Position numbers and translations under genes: made by a program
DNA from: Bog-756 sp963769765
GTDB taxonomy: Bacteria; Actinomycetota; Acidimicrobiia; Acidimicrobiales; RAAP-2
Reading direction: 5' to 3'
Assembly (NCBI GenBank): GCA_963769765.1
Contig: CAVYNA010000004.1
Location: 682,001-746,000, forward strand
Length of the DNA: 64,000 nt
Notes under the pieces: model-generated
The model's database searches: none
Told to the model about the DNA's origin: nothing
What the model saw: only the letters and a program-made list of their open reading frames with translations
Shown: piece by piece, positions 17,167-26,727 of the stretch
Position numbering within the stretch: position 1 is the first letter of the stretch
Layout: each line of letters starts with the position of its first letter

Positions 17167-18147
17167 ATGCAGTACGTGAATCTCGGCAGCACCGGACTCC
17201 GCGTCTCGAGGATCTGCCTCGGGATGATGAGCTTCGGGAACGACAGCGACCGGCCGTGGGTCCTCGGCGAAGATGACGCCGAACCGATCGTCCGGGCCGC
17301 TGTCGAAGGTGGGGTCACCTTCTTCGACACCGCCGACACCTACTCGGGCGGTGCGAGCGAGGTGGCGACCGGACGGCTGCTCCCCCGCTATCTCTCGCGG
17401 GACGAGATGGTGGTCGCGACCAAGGTCTTCATGCCGATGACCCCTGGCGAGAACGGCGGCGGCCTGTCGCGCAAGCACATCCTCTCTGCGATCGACGCCT
17501 CCCTCCGCCGGCTCGGCATGGAGTACGTCGACCTCTACCAGATCCACCGCTGGGACCCCCGCGTGCCCGTCGAAGAGACCATGGAGGCTCTCCACGACGT
17601 CGTGCGTGCGGGCAAGGCCCGCTACATCGGCGCGAGCTCGATGTTCGCCTGGCAGTTCGCGAAGGCCCAGCACACCGCGGACCTCCACCGCTGGACGCGG
17701 TTCGTCTCGATGCAGCCCCATTACAACCTCATCTACCGGGAGGAGGAGCGCGAGATGCTCCCCTTCTGCGTGGACCAGGGGGTCGGGGTCATCCCTTGGA
17801 GCCCACTCGCGCGCGGGGTGCTGGCGGGCAACCGGACGCGCGACGGCGGGCGCCGGACCACCCGGTCCGAGACCGACGGCTTCACCGATTACCTCTATGC
17901 GCAGCCGACCGACTTCGACGTCGTCGAACGCGTCGAGGAGATCGCGGCCGCCCGCTCGGTGCCTCCTGCCCAGGTCGCGCTCGCCTGGCTGCTCCACCGC
18001 CCCGCTGTCACCGCCCCGATCGTCGGGGCCACCAAGCCCGGCCACCTCGCCGACGCCCTGGCGGCCGCGGAGCTCGCCCTCGAAGCCGACGAGATGGCGC
18101 GGCTCGAGGAGCCGTACGTGCCCCACCCGGTCCTCGGGCACTTCTGA
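17167..18147 (+). CDS. Aldo/keto reductase
   Basis: A 326-residue TIM-barrel NADPH-dependent aldo/keto reductase of the YajO/Tas-like group. Start MQYVNLGSTGLRVSRICLG; catalytic Asp and Tyr are in FFDTADTYSGG near residues 54-59, Lys in VVATKVF, and His in YQIHRWD. The coenzyme-binding end has IVGATKPGHLADAL. It probably reduces an aldehyde or ketone or oxidises an alcohol. The ATG at 17167 is the natural N-terminus. The gene converges with the MFS transporter, with 3 bp between stops. Confidence 0.93.
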   Translation: MQYVNLGSTGLRVSRICLGMMSFGNDSDRPWVLGEDDAEPIVRAAVEGGVTFFDTADTYSGGASEVATGRLLPRYLSRDEMVVATKVFMPMTPGENGGGLSRKHILSAIDASLRRLGMEYVDLYQIHRWDPRVPVEETMEALHDVVRAGKARYIGASSMFAWQFAKAQHTADLHRWTRFVSMQPHYNLIYREEEREMLPFCVDQGVGVIPWSPLARGVLAGNRTRDGGRRTTRSETDGFTDYLYAQPTDFDVVERVEEIAAARSVPPAQVALAWLLHRPAVTAPIVGATKPGHLADALAAAELALEADEMARLEEPYVPHPVLGHF

Positions 18148-18150
18148 GGC

Positions 18151-19635
18151 TCAGCTCGGCGTCACGGCGTCGAGCCCCGTCCGCGATCGCGACAGCGGCT
18201 CGTCACTCGTCCCGACCGCGGCGATCACGCCTGCCACGACGGCGAGGACGGCCAGGACGACCACGACGCCTTCGAACGCGTGCCGCACCGCCGCAGGTGT
18301 GCCGCCGTCGCCTCCGAGCGCGCTGTAGACCGCGCCGGTGACCGCGAGCCCGAGCGCGGTCCCGAGGCCGCGGCCCATGTTGAGCAGCCCGGAGGCGAGA
18401 CCCGACTGGTCCGGAGGTGCCGCCGCCATCACGCCCGCGTTGTTGGGTGAGTTGAACAGGCCGAGTCCGGCGCCGACGAGCGCGAGCAGGACGATGAAGC
18501 CGGTGGTGGACGGTCTGAGGACGGCGAGACCGACGAGCCCCACGGCGACGACGGCCATCCCGGCCACGGTCGCGCGGCGGACGCCGGTCCGGTCGGCCAT
18601 CCGTCCCGACCACGGCGCGACGATGCCCAGCGCGACCGGCAGGACCATCACCTCGAGTCCGGTCCGGACCGTGCCGAAGGCGAGCCCACGCTCGAGGTAG
18701 AAGGGCACCACGACGAGGATCCCGAACAGCACCGCATAGGCGAGCATGCCACTCGTGACCCCCGCGGCGAAGTGTCTGCGGCGGAAGAGCGCGAGGTCGA
18801 CCATCGGTGCGCTGGTGCGCCGCTCGCGTACCACGAACGCCGCACCGGAGACGACTGCCACGACGATCGCCACGACGATCGGCGCGGACGTCCAGCCGAG
18901 GCGGACACCGAGAGAGATCGCGAAGACCGTGGCGATCACCGCCGGCACGAAGAGCGCGAACCCCAACCAGTCGAACCTGACCCTGCCGACGAGGTGGCTG
19001 CTCCTCGGGATGAAGAGGAGCGCGGCGACGATGCCTACGACGCCGGCGGGCACGTTGACCAAGAAGAGCAACCGCCAACCCCCGAGCACGAGCAGCAGCC
19101 CACCGATCGAGGGACCGAGCGCGAGTCCGAGTGCCTGTGCGGCGCCTTGGACCCCGAGCGACCGCCCCAGGCGGTCCGCGGGCACGGCGAGGGTGATGAT
19201 GGCCACGCTGTTGGCCTGCAGCATCGCCGCGCCGACGGCCTGCACGGCGCGGAAGACATCGAGCGCGAGGAGGCTCGGCGCGAAGGCACAGAGGGCAGAA
19301 CCGATGATGAAGATGAGGAAGCCGTAGACGTAGAGGAGCTTGCGGCCGACCATGTCGGCGAAGCGGCCCACCGCCGCCACGGTGGCGACGAGCACGAGCA
19401 GGTAGGAGAGGCCGACCCAGGTCACGGCCGCCAACCCGGCGTGGAACGACCGCTCGAGGGCCGGAAGTGCCAGCGTCACGATGCTGGCGTCGAGCTGGCC
19501 CATGAAGGCGCCGACGCAGACCGCGGCCAACGCGAGCAGATAGGAGCGCGGGAGCCGGCGGATCCGCTCGGGACGCCTCGGCTCGACGATGAGGCGCTGC
19601 CAGCCGACCGGGACCGGCTCGTCGGCGAGGCTCAT
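18151..19635 (-). CDS. MFS exporter of the DHA2 (EmrB/QacA) family
   Basis: A 494-residue polytopic membrane protein with about 14 hydrophobic helices. Motif A is seen as GRFADMVGRKLLYVYG after helix 2, and GAFMGQLDASIVTLALPAL marks helix 1 of the 14-helix drug:H+ antiporters. The ATG at 19635 begins a 30-residue cytoplasmic leader. It probably exports drugs or other toxic organics. No dedicated regulator is adjacent; the divergent gene is a DsbA-like protein. Confidence 0.93.
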   Translation of the reverse strand: MSLADEPVPVGWQRLIVEPRRPERIRRLPRSYLLALAAVCVGAFMGQLDASIVTLALPALERSFHAGLAAVTWVGLSYLLVLVATVAAVGRFADMVGRKLLYVYGFLIFIIGSALCAFAPSLLALDVFRAVQAVGAAMLQANSVAIITLAVPADRLGRSLGVQGAAQALGLALGPSIGGLLLVLGGWRLLFLVNVPAGVVGIVAALLFIPRSSHLVGRVRFDWLGFALFVPAVIATVFAISLGVRLGWTSAPIVVAIVVAVVSGAAFVVRERRTSAPMVDLALFRRRHFAAGVTSGMLAYAVLFGILVVVPFYLERGLAFGTVRTGLEVMVLPVALGIVAPWSGRMADRTGVRRATVAGMAVVAVGLVGLAVLRPSTTGFIVLLALVGAGLGLFNSPNNAGVMAAAPPDQSGLASGLLNMGRGLGTALGLAVTGAVYSALGGDGGTPAAVRHAFEGVVVVLAVLAVVAGVIAAVGTSDEPLSRSRTGLDAVTPS

Positions 19636-19773
19636 CCACCCATTGTGGCGGCCATCCACCGATCTCCCGGTGGATCGCGAGGGGTGGCCGTCCCGGACCG
19701 ACGTCCGGTCGGGTCCGAGTACGGTGACCAGCACGGGGTCCGGACGGGCGTTCCGGACTGCAGGAGGCGCGTG

Positions 19774-20457
19774 ATGGACGCGAGGGAACGGCCCACCGGG
19801 GTGGACTTCCACTTCGACATCATGTGCCCGTACGCGTACCAGACCTCTCTTTGGATGCGGGAGGTACGGGACCTCACCGGCATCGACGTGCGCTGGCGGT
19901 TCTTCAGCCTCGAGGAGATCAACCGGCAGGAGGGCAAGAAGCACCCCTGGGAGCGTGCCTGGTCCTACGGCTGGTCGATGATGCGCATCGGCGCGCTCCT
20001 GCGACGCCAGGGCATGGACCAGCTCGACCGCTGGTACGAGACCGCGGGACGGGCCCTCCACCTCGAGGGCCGCAAGCCCCACCGGCCGGAGGTCGCCGAA
20101 GAGCTGCTCGTCGAGATGGGCCTCGACCCCGCCCTCGTCCGTTCCGCCGTCGACGACCCGACCACCGGTGAGGAGGTCCGCGCCGAGCACGACTCGGTCG
20201 TCGCGAAGGGTGGCTTCGGCGTGCCCACGCTCGTCTTCGACGACGACCAGGCGCTCTTCGGTCCGGTGCTGGTCGACCCGCCCCACGGGCAGGACGCCCT
20301 CCGCCTCTGGGACCTGGTGACCGGATGGCTCGAGTTCCCGGCCGTCTACGAGCTGCAGCGACCGAAGCGCGCCTCCGACATCGACACGATCGTCAAGGCG
20401 TTCTCGCCCTACCTCGAAGCCCGCGACTGGTTCAGCGTCCAGCGCGCGACCCCGTGA
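19774..20457 (+). CDS. DsbA-family (FrnE-like) oxidoreductase with CPYA site
   Basis: A 227-residue protein with a thioredoxin fold and helical insertion. The active-site region reads FDIMCPYAY, so only Cys18 of the usual CxxC remains. GVPTLVFDDD supplies the cis-Pro loop. This group includes glutathione/mycothiol-transferase-like and isomerase-like DsbA homologues. No signal peptide: cytoplasmic. A CAGGAGG site precedes the ATG at 19774. Its stop overlaps the GTG of the deacetylase (GTGA), so the two are coupled. Confidence 0.87.
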   Translation: MDARERPTGVDFHFDIMCPYAYQTSLWMREVRDLTGIDVRWRFFSLEEINRQEGKKHPWERAWSYGWSMMRIGALLRRQGMDQLDRWYETAGRALHLEGRKPHRPEVAEELLVEMGLDPALVRSAVDDPTTGEEVRAEHDSVVAKGGFGVPTLVFDDDQALFGPVLVDPPHGQDALRLWDLVTGWLEFPAVYELQRPKRASDIDTIVKAFSPYLEARDWFSVQRATP

Positions 20458-21485
20458 CCCGGCCCGGCCCGGCCCTGATCGTCGTCGGTCCGTCCGGCGC
20501 CGAAGAGCACGAGCTCGCCGGCCACCCGGAGCGTCCCGCCCGCATCGACGCGGTGCGGCTGGGCATCGCCGACCTCCACCTCGACACCGACCTCCTCGAG
20601 GTGCCGGCCCCGGAGGCGGAGCTCGAACGCCTGGTCCGGGTACACACCACGGCCCACCTCGACCGCCTCCAGCGACTCTCCGAGGCGGGAGGCGGCCACC
20701 TCGATGCCGACACCTTCGCGGACGCCGACTCGTGGGGTGCGGCGCGCCGGGCGGCCGGTGCTGGTCTCGAGGCGATCGAGGCACTGCAGCGCCACGGCGG
20801 GGTCGCGTTCGTCGTGGTGCGACCTCCCGGCCACCACGCCCTCTCCGACCGCCCCATGGGCTTCTGCCTCATCAACAACGTGGCCGTCGCCGCGAGCGCG
20901 CTCATCGACGCCGGCGAGCGGGTCCTCGTCGTCGACTGGGACGTCCATCACGGCAACGGGACCCAGGACCTCTTCTGGGACGAGCCAGACGTGTTGTACG
21001 TGTCGGTCCACCAGTGGCCCTGCTACCCCGGAACCGGACGGTCCTCCGACGTCGGGGGCCGCGGTGCGCTCGGGCACACGGTCAACGTCCCGCTCCCCCC
21101 GGGAGCGACCGGGGACGTCGCCCGTCGGGCCTTCGAGGAGATCGTCTCGCCCGTGGTCGAACGGTTCTCGCCGACCTGGGTGCTCGTCTCGGCCGGCTTC
21201 GACGCGCACCGTGACGACCCCCTTGCCGACCTCGCGTTCTCCTCGGGTGACTTCGGCGGGCTCGCGTCGCTCGTCGCCTCCTACGCGCCGGGCCCGGGTC
21301 GCCTCGTCCTGTTCCTCGAGGGCGGCTACGACCTCGGCGCGTTGCGCCGATCGGTGGCGGTGACCCTCGGCGCGTTGACCGGTGCGACGGTCGAGTCCGA
21401 GCCTCCCACCTCCGGCGGTCCCGGCATGGACCAGATCCCCGAGATCGCGGTGCGGCGGCGCGAAGCGCTCGGGAGCTCGGCGTGA
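20454..21485 (+). CDS. Histone-deacetylase-superfamily deacetylase
   Basis: A 343-residue zinc deacetylase of the HDAC / acetoin-utilisation / acetylpolyamine amidohydrolase superfamily. Conserved pieces in order: HPERPARIDAV, VRPPGHHAL (active-site His pair), DWDVHHGNGTQDLF (zinc Asp and His), YPGTGRSSDVG, SAGFDAHRDDP (second zinc Asp) and LEGGYDLGAL. It removes acetyl groups from lysines, polyamines or another small amide. The GTG start overlaps the DsbA-like stop; pairing with a thiol protein is unexplained. Confidence 0.92.
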   Translation: MTRPGPALIVVGPSGAEEHELAGHPERPARIDAVRLGIADLHLDTDLLEVPAPEAELERLVRVHTTAHLDRLQRLSEAGGGHLDADTFADADSWGAARRAAGAGLEAIEALQRHGGVAFVVVRPPGHHALSDRPMGFCLINNVAVAASALIDAGERVLVVDWDVHHGNGTQDLFWDEPDVLYVSVHQWPCYPGTGRSSDVGGRGALGHTVNVPLPPGATGDVARRAFEEIVSPVVERFSPTWVLVSAGFDAHRDDPLADLAFSSGDFGGLASLVASYAPGPGRLVLFLEGGYDLGALRRSVAVTLGALTGATVESEPPTSGGPGMDQIPEIAVRRREALGSSA

Positions 21486-21593
21486 GGGCGGACACGGCTC
21501 CGCGGGACCTGCCGGCATCTGGCAGGCTCGGAGGCCGGCCCCGGCGGTCGTCGGAAGCGACGGTCCGTCATCTCGTCCCAATGGAGCCAGCAG

Positions 21594-22040
21594 ATGCCTG
21601 AGCACGATGCCGCACCGACCGGGCTCGTCGTGGTCGGTGTCGACGGATCGGACATGTCGATCGACGCGGTGCGCTGGGCGTTCGGCCAGGCGGCGGCGAC
21701 CGCAGCGCGCCTCGAGGTCGTCACCGCGTGGCAATGGCCGGTGAGCTGGGGGCCGGCCGTGCCGCTGCCCTCCGACTACGACCCGGCAGCCGATGCCCGG
21801 TCGATGCTCGACGGGATCGTCCCACCGATCGCCGCCGAGTTCCCGGCCGTACCGGTCCACTGGCGGGCCGTCGAGGGGCACCCCGCCGCGGTGCTCGTCG
21901 AGGCGTCGCGCCATGCCGACCTCCTCGTGGTCGCGAGCCGGGGGCACGGGCAGTTCTCAGGCATGCTGATCGGCTCGGTGAGCCAACACTGCGCCAGCAA
22001 CGCCGACTGCCCCGTCCTCGTCTACCGCCACAGCACCTGA
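21594..22040 (+). CDS. Universal stress protein, UspA family
   Basis: A 148-residue single-domain Usp. VVVGVDGSDMSIDAVRWA is the N-terminal strand and helix, and SRGHGQFSGMLIGSVSQH holds the ATP-binding G-2x-G-9x-G(S) pattern, so it should be an ATP-binding form. It is alone between a deacetylase and a converging aldo/keto reductase. Stress or hypoxia control is usual for the family but nothing here shows it. Confidence 0.92.
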   Translation: MPEHDAAPTGLVVVGVDGSDMSIDAVRWAFGQAAATAARLEVVTAWQWPVSWGPAVPLPSDYDPAADARSMLDGIVPPIAAEFPAVPVHWRAVEGHPAAVLVEASRHADLLVVASRGHGQFSGMLIGSVSQHCASNADCPVLVYRHST

Positions 22041-22061
22041 CCCTCCGGCCTGCCGGGCCCC

Positions 22062-22922
22062 TCAAGCGGTCGGCATGGGGAAGATCCCATGCTCGCCGGA
22101 GACCACCGACATCGCCGCACGGCGGGCGGCGTCGTCGAGCTCGGGCCTGTCGGCGAGGACCGCAAGGGTCGTCGCGAGGACGTCGAGGTCCCCGGGGGTG
22201 CACACCGCGTGCACACCAGGTGTCGAGAGTGCGAATCCCACTCCCCGGGCGACCTCCTCCGTCGAGACGTACGGTTCGTACCAGGTGCCCGACGTGCGCG
22301 TCCGTCCCGCCCAGGGTCGGGCGGCGACCGACTTGATGGCCATCACCCCGACGTCGCGCTCGGTCGCCTCGGCGAGCAGCGCCTCGGCGTCGCGTCGGTA
22401 GGTCGCTTCCCACCAGAGTCGCGGATTGACCGGGAACATCACGGTGTCGAGGTCGTAGCGACGGAGCGCCTCGAGATGGGCGACCGGGGCGGTGAGCTCG
22501 TGGCCGGTGACGCCCACCCAACGGCAGAGACCCTCGTCGCGGGCTGCAAGGATCGCCTCGACCGCGCCGGCGCGTGCGTCGAGCTCGTCGAGATCGGTGA
22601 CCGCGTGCAGCTGGTAGAGGTCGAACGCGTCGCAGCCGAGCAGGTCGAGCGAGGCCTCGAGCTCGGCACGTGCACCGTCAGCACTGCGCCGCAGGGTCTT
22701 GCACACGACGAAGAGCCGGTCGCGCACCGCGGGGATGAGCGGCCCGAGCAGCTCCTGGGCCCGCCCGTACTGCGGCGCGATGTCCAAGTGGTTGACCCCG
22801 GCAGCCAGCGCCGCCGAGAACGACGCCGCGGCGACTTCGGGCGCGCAGTCCCAGAACGCGGCGGCACCGAGGACCGCGACCGACGAGCGGTGACCGGTCC
22901 GTCCGAGACGGCGTTGCTCCAT
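22062..22922 (-). CDS. Aldo/keto reductase, second paralogue
   Basis: A 286-residue aldo/keto reductase unlike the one at 17167. It begins MEQRRLGRTGHRSSVAVLG; the region of the catalytic Asp/Tyr is HLDIAPQYG, the Lys is in FVVCKTLRRS and the His in YQLHAVTD. The C-terminal coenzyme region is GVGFALSTPGVHAVCTPG. A shorter barrel with an alternative end is typical of the YdhF/oxidoreductase-like branch. It lies 36 bp downstream of the SnoaL-like gene on the same strand. Confidence 0.9.
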   Translation of the reverse strand: MEQRRLGRTGHRSSVAVLGAAAFWDCAPEVAAASFSAALAAGVNHLDIAPQYGRAQELLGPLIPAVRDRLFVVCKTLRRSADGARAELEASLDLLGCDAFDLYQLHAVTDLDELDARAGAVEAILAARDEGLCRWVGVTGHELTAPVAHLEALRRYDLDTVMFPVNPRLWWEATYRRDAEALLAEATERDVGVMAIKSVAARPWAGRTRTSGTWYEPYVSTEEVARGVGFALSTPGVHAVCTPGDLDVLATTLAVLADRPELDDAARRAAMSVVSGEHGIFPMPTA

Positions 22923-22958
22923 CAGCTCACCGCCCCGCGCCGCGACCCACGGAAAGCG

Positions 22959-23414
22959 TCACGCGCCTTCGGCCGCCTGCTTGGCAGCCTCCCACTCCCG
23001 CACCATCGCCCCGAACCGCAACGGGTTGTAGACGTCCTCCTCGTAGGACCAGTGGCCGTCGCCCGCGTACTTGAGCAGCGTCACGTTGTACTCCTGGTGG
23101 ACGCTCCCGTCGCCGGGGTCGCGCATCCGGTTCCAGACCTGACAGACGACCCAGCCACGGTCCTCGTCGACGACGTACCACCCGATCGGGAATTCGGGCA
23201 TCTCGTTTCCGGGGTACTCGGCCATGCACGAGCTGATCCACTCGAAGATCGCCTCCTTGCCGGTGAAGGTGCCGTAGTGGTGCTCGATGTAGGTGGCGTC
23301 GTCGGTGAACAGGTCGGCCCAGGCCCGCCAGTTGCCGCTCGCGCCGGCCTCGGCGGCGGTCGCCTGGTAGTCGGCGAACGCGCGCTCGATCTCTTCCCGA
23401 CTCCACTGACCCAT
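22959..23414 (-). CDS. SnoaL-like / NTF2-fold protein
   Basis: A 151-residue cone-fold protein: IERAFADYQATAAEAGASG, then WADLFTDDATYIEHHYGTF (the usual strand with acidic and His residues) and VVCQVWNRMRDPGDG. It is homologous in fold, not closely in sequence, to the protein at 8757. The reaction is unknown. It precedes the aldo/keto reductase and may act with it. The ATG at 23414 fits the fold start. Confidence 0.82.
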   Translation of the reverse strand: MGQWSREEIERAFADYQATAAEAGASGNWRAWADLFTDDATYIEHHYGTFTGKEAIFEWISSCMAEYPGNEMPEFPIGWYVVDEDRGWVVCQVWNRMRDPGDGSVHQEYNVTLLKYAGDGHWSYEEDVYNPLRFGAMVREWEAAKQAAEGA

Positions 23415-23540
23415 GGCGCACGCTCCCCACTCGACCGGTCCGACCCCCGCAAGTGTGGGCGCGCCGCATCACCGGGTCAACCGCGCAGGCCGACGACCGG
23501 GCCGACGACCGGGCGGAGCCACAGGAAGGAGACCGGTAGC

Positions 23541-24425
23541 ATGACCGCGCCGGCGAGGTGGATCGAGGGGGGGTGGGCGATGGATGCAGCGGACCTCCCC
23601 GGGCGGTTCGCCGGCAAGGTGGCGGTGGTCACGGGTGCCTCTGCCGTGCCGAGCATCGGCTTCTCCTGCGCGTCGCGGCTGGCCCTCGAGGGGGCGTCGG
23701 TCGTGCTCAACGGACGCGACCCCGGCGCGCTCGGCGCGGCGGCAGATCGACTCGCGACTGACGGCCACGGCGTCGTCGGCGTCGCCGGCTCGGTGGAGGA
23801 CGGCGCGACGGTCGCCGCACTGGTCGGGGCCGCGATCGACCGCTTCGGGCGGATCGACCTCCTGGTCAACACCGTCGGAGGTGCCCGCTTCCGGGGATCC
23901 TTCGACGCGATGCACGAGGACGACCTGCTCGGCACCGTCGCGCTCAACACCTGGCCGACCGTCGCGCTCATCCAGGAGTCCCTTCGGCACGGCCTCGCGG
24001 ACGGCGGTGGCGCCGTGGTCAACATCTCGAGCGGCTCGCCGAGGAAGACCACCTCCACCATGGTCGCCTACGCCGCCGCCAAGGCGTGTCTCAATGCGTT
24101 GACCCGCACCATCGCGGCCGACCTCGCCCCACGCGGGGTGCGGGTCAACGCGGTCTGCCCGGGGTTGACCGCCACGACCGGGACGAGATCCACCTGGGAG
24201 GACGACGGCGGCCAAGCGGCCGGCGCGCACCTGCCCGTCGGGCGCCTCACCGGCGCCGACGACATCGCGGCAGCGGCCACCTTCCTCCTCTCGGACGACG
24301 CCAGACAGATCACCGGAGTGCTGCTCGACGTCGACGGGGGGAACCACCTCGCCTCCGGCGGGTGGACCCCGATCGGCGACCCTCGACTCAGTGCCGGGCC
24401 GACCGGGCAGCCAGTCGTTCCTTGA
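23541..24425 (+). CDS. Short-chain dehydrogenase/reductase
   Basis: A 294-residue classical SDR. NAD(P) motif VVTGASAVPSIGFSCA (a lengthened TGxxxGxG loop), LLVNTVGGA in place of NNAG, catalytic Ser in VVNISSGSP, and YAAAKACLNAL with Tyr and Lys. The C-terminus has LLSDDARQITGVLLDVDGG as in FabG-like enzymes. An AGGAAGGAG stretch precedes the ATG at 23541. The last 38 bp overlap the 3' end of the opposite-strand LLM gene. Confidence 0.9.
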   Translation: MTAPARWIEGGWAMDAADLPGRFAGKVAVVTGASAVPSIGFSCASRLALEGASVVLNGRDPGALGAAADRLATDGHGVVGVAGSVEDGATVAALVGAAIDRFGRIDLLVNTVGGARFRGSFDAMHEDDLLGTVALNTWPTVALIQESLRHGLADGGGAVVNISSGSPRKTTSTMVAYAAAKACLNALTRTIAADLAPRGVRVNAVCPGLTATTGTRSTWEDDGGQAAGAHLPVGRLTGADDIAAAATFLLSDDARQITGVLLDVDGGNHLASGGWTPIGDPRLSAGPTGQPVVP

Positions 24426-25356
24426 GCCGGGGGACGACCTCCTCGCCGAGGAGGTCGAGCTGGTCGCGCACGGCCGTGCGGTCCATGCCCGGGAGGTGCA
24501 CGCGCAAGTTGAGCGCGGTGGCGCCCGCCGCCGCGGCGACCGCGACGAGCTCGTCCACGACGGCGCGCCCATCGGTCCCATGGACGGTCTGGTCGGCACC
24601 GAAGGGGCTCGCTCCTCCCGTGATGCGGTCGTAGGCCGCACGCTGGGCGGCAACCAGCTCTGCTCGGAGCTCGCCCAGCCACACCCGGCGTATCAGCACG
24701 CGCGGACCGATGCCCCCGGCCCCGAGATAGGCCGACGTCACCGTCGCGAGCCGGTCGGCCGACGACATGCCCTCGAGCAGGATGCCCGCACCCAGTGCAG
24801 CCGCGCGGCGTGCCGCCGCAGCCGAGACCGTCGCCACGACGACCGGCACCGGGCGATCGCGACACGCCCGGAGGGCAGGGTCCCCCTCGAGCTCGCCGAG
24901 CTGCTCCCCGCGGAGCAACGCGACGATGGTGGGCAGCTCGGCGACGAACACGGTGGTCGCCGCCGCCCGGTCGGTTCCGACCACGGCGAAATCGCGCGGC
25001 GACGCCCCGGCGGCCACCCCGAGTCCCACCCTCCCGGGATGCCGGGCCTGCAGCCAGGCGACCTCCTCGGCGACGAGCACGGTCGGCCGCAGCGGGAGGA
25101 GGAGGGGGCAGGGTGCGGCCCACCCGACCGGCTGGCTCTCCAGGACGAACGACGCCGCGAGGAGCGGGCTCGGCAGGTAGCCGCCGAAGCCGCCGTGGTG
25201 CTCGCTCGTCATGATCCCGTCGAACCCGGCCCCGATGGCGAGCGCGGCCTGGAGCGCGAGCTCGTCGACCACGTCGGTGGCCTCGAGCTCGTTGTGCGCG
25301 TAGAGCCGGAAGGAGACCGATCCGTCGGCGAACGGCAGCGGTGGGGCGCCTGGCAC
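24388..25356 (-). CDS. LLM-class (luciferase-like) flavin/F420 oxidoreductase
   Basis: A 322-residue bacterial-luciferase-like TIM barrel. GAGFDGIMTSEHHGG carries the conserved His of the flavin pocket, and PGRVGLGVAAGASPRDFAVVG and GAGGIGPRVLIRRVWLGEL are typical LLM segments. F420 use is likely in an actinobacterium but not shown by sequence alone. The start is taken as the GTG at 25356 (VPGAPPLPFADG); the frame stays open upstream, so the N-terminus is not certain. Confidence 0.85.
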   Translation of the reverse strand: MPGAPPLPFADGSVSFRLYAHNELEATDVVDELALQAALAIGAGFDGIMTSEHHGGFGGYLPSPLLAASFVLESQPVGWAAPCPLLLPLRPTVLVAEEVAWLQARHPGRVGLGVAAGASPRDFAVVGTDRAAATTVFVAELPTIVALLRGEQLGELEGDPALRACRDRPVPVVVATVSAAAARRAAALGAGILLEGMSSADRLATVTSAYLGAGGIGPRVLIRRVWLGELRAELVAAQRAAYDRITGGASPFGADQTVHGTDGRAVVDELVAVAAAAGATALNLRVHLPGMDRTAVRDQLDLLGEEVVPRLKERLAARSARH

Positions 25357-25394
25357 CCGGGCGACCCTACCGGGGGTCGATCGGCCGCCCACGG

Positions 25395-25661
25395 TCACGA
25401 CCGGAGCAATCGAGCCGCGGTGGCGGCGAGCTCCGGCCCGTCGCCCTCGATTTCGACGAGCTTCCGCCTCGAGCGCGCTCCGGCGACGATCGTCACACCG
25501 CGAGGTGCCACGTCGAACGCGTCGGCGAGTGCCGCGGCCACCGCCCGGTTGGCGCGTCCGTCCACCGCGGGTGCTGAGACCCGGACGACGAGCGCTCCGC
25601 CGTGGTCGCCGCCGACAATGGTCGCCCCCGACCGCGGACGCACGTGGATCGTGAGCCTCAC
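25395..25661 (-). CDS. DUF167 (YggU/UPF0235) protein
   Basis: An 88-residue protein of the small DUF167 family: RLTIHVRPRSGATIVGG, RVSAPAVDGRANRAVAAAL and VTIVAGARSRRKLVEIEG are the family landmarks. Function unknown; some homologues may bind nucleic acid. GTG start at 25661. Divergent from RNase Z over 136 bp. Confidence 0.9.
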   Translation of the reverse strand: MRLTIHVRPRSGATIVGGDHGGALVVRVSAPAVDGRANRAVAAALADAFDVAPRGVTIVAGARSRRKLVEIEGDGPELAATAARLLRS

Positions 25662-25797
25662 GGGTGCCTCCCGGCGGAACGGTCCCCGGCCGCAACGTGC
25701 GGTCCGGCGCTGCGTATGCTCCCCGCCCTGACCGCAGGGCGCAACACCCCCACCGTCTCGACCGGCCTGTGTCCCGCAGGTGCGCTAGGACTGGCGC

Positions 25798-26727
25798 ATG
25801 TCGACCCGTGAGCTCGTGGTGCTCGGGACGGCCAGCCAGGCTCCGACCCGTCATCGCAATCACAACGGCTATGTGCTGCGGTGGGACGACGGTGCCGTGC
25901 TCTTCGACCCGGGCGAAGGGACCCAGCGCCAGCTCCTGTTGGCCGGTGTCTCGCCCTGGTCGATCCGGTGGATCTGCGTCACCCACTTCCACGGCGATCA
26001 TTGCCTCGGACTCCCGGGGGTGCTCCAGCGGCTGTCGCTCGACGGCGTCCCCCACCCGGTCGACGTCGCCTACCCCGCCAGCGGCCAGGCGTTCTACGAG
26101 CGGCTCCGGCACGCCTCGGTCTACAACGACCGGGTCGATGTCCGTGCCCACCCGATCGGCACCGACGGGATCGCGCTCGTCGCGCCCTCCTTCGTGGTCC
26201 GCGCGTGCCGCCTCGAGCACGACCCCGAGACGTACGGGTGGCGGGTCGAGGAGCCGTCACGCCGCCACCTGCTCCGCAAGCGCCTCACCCGGCTCGGCGT
26301 GTCCGGCCCGGACGCAGGTCGCCTGGCCGCCGGCGAGTCGATCGAGGTCGGAGGGACGCGGGTCGAGGCGGACGAGGTGAGCGAGGTCCGACCGGGGCAG
26401 CGGATGGCCTTCGTGATGGACACCGGGATCTGCGACGCCGCCGTCGAGCTCGCCGCCGGGTCGGATCTCCTCGTCTGCGAGGCGACGTTCGCATCGACGG
26501 ACGAGCACCTTGCGCGGCGGTACCGGCACCTGACCGCGGCCGATGCCGCGAGAATCGCCCGTGACGCCGGCGCCCGCCAACTGGTCATCACGCACTTCTC
26601 AAAGCGCTACCCCGACGTCACCCCGCTCCTCGACGAGGCCCGCGCAGTCTTTCCGCACGTGATCGCAGCGGAAGACCTCCTCAGGGTCCCGCTGCCACCT
26701 CGACTCCGCCCCGGCGATTCAGCCTGA
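25798..26727 (+). CDS. rnz: Ribonuclease Z
   Basis: A 309-residue tRNA 3' endonuclease. The metallo-beta-lactamase motif is HFHGDHCLGLPG (residues 63-74); further metal ligands are in FVMDTG and VITHFSKRY. The central CRLEHDPETYGWRVEE (about residues 140-156) is the RNase Z histidine motif region. It trims 3' trailers of tRNA precursors. TAGGACT lies 5 nt before the ATG, so the message may be leaderless. It converges on the bluB-cobT gene with 9 bp overlap. Confidence 0.93.
   Translation: MSTRELVVLGTASQAPTRHRNHNGYVLRWDDGAVLFDPGEGTQRQLLLAGVSPWSIRWICVTHFHGDHCLGLPGVLQRLSLDGVPHPVDVAYPASGQAFYERLRHASVYNDRVDVRAHPIGTDGIALVAPSFVVRACRLEHDPETYGWRVEEPSRRHLLRKRLTRLGVSGPDAGRLAAGESIEVGGTRVEADEVSEVRPGQRMAFVMDTGICDAAVELAAGSDLLVCEATFASTDEHLARRYRHLTAADAARIARDAGARQLVITHFSKRYPDVTPLLDEARAVFPHVIAAEDLLRVPLPPRLRPGDSA

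Noticed and set aside
18151..20784. A very long minus-strand open frame (877 codons) running upstream of the MFS transporter
   Set aside because: The part above 19635 is antisense to the DsbA-like and deacetylase genes, is rich in Arg/Gly/Pro and has no homology-like motifs; it is a GC-bias artefact. The transporter starts at 19635.
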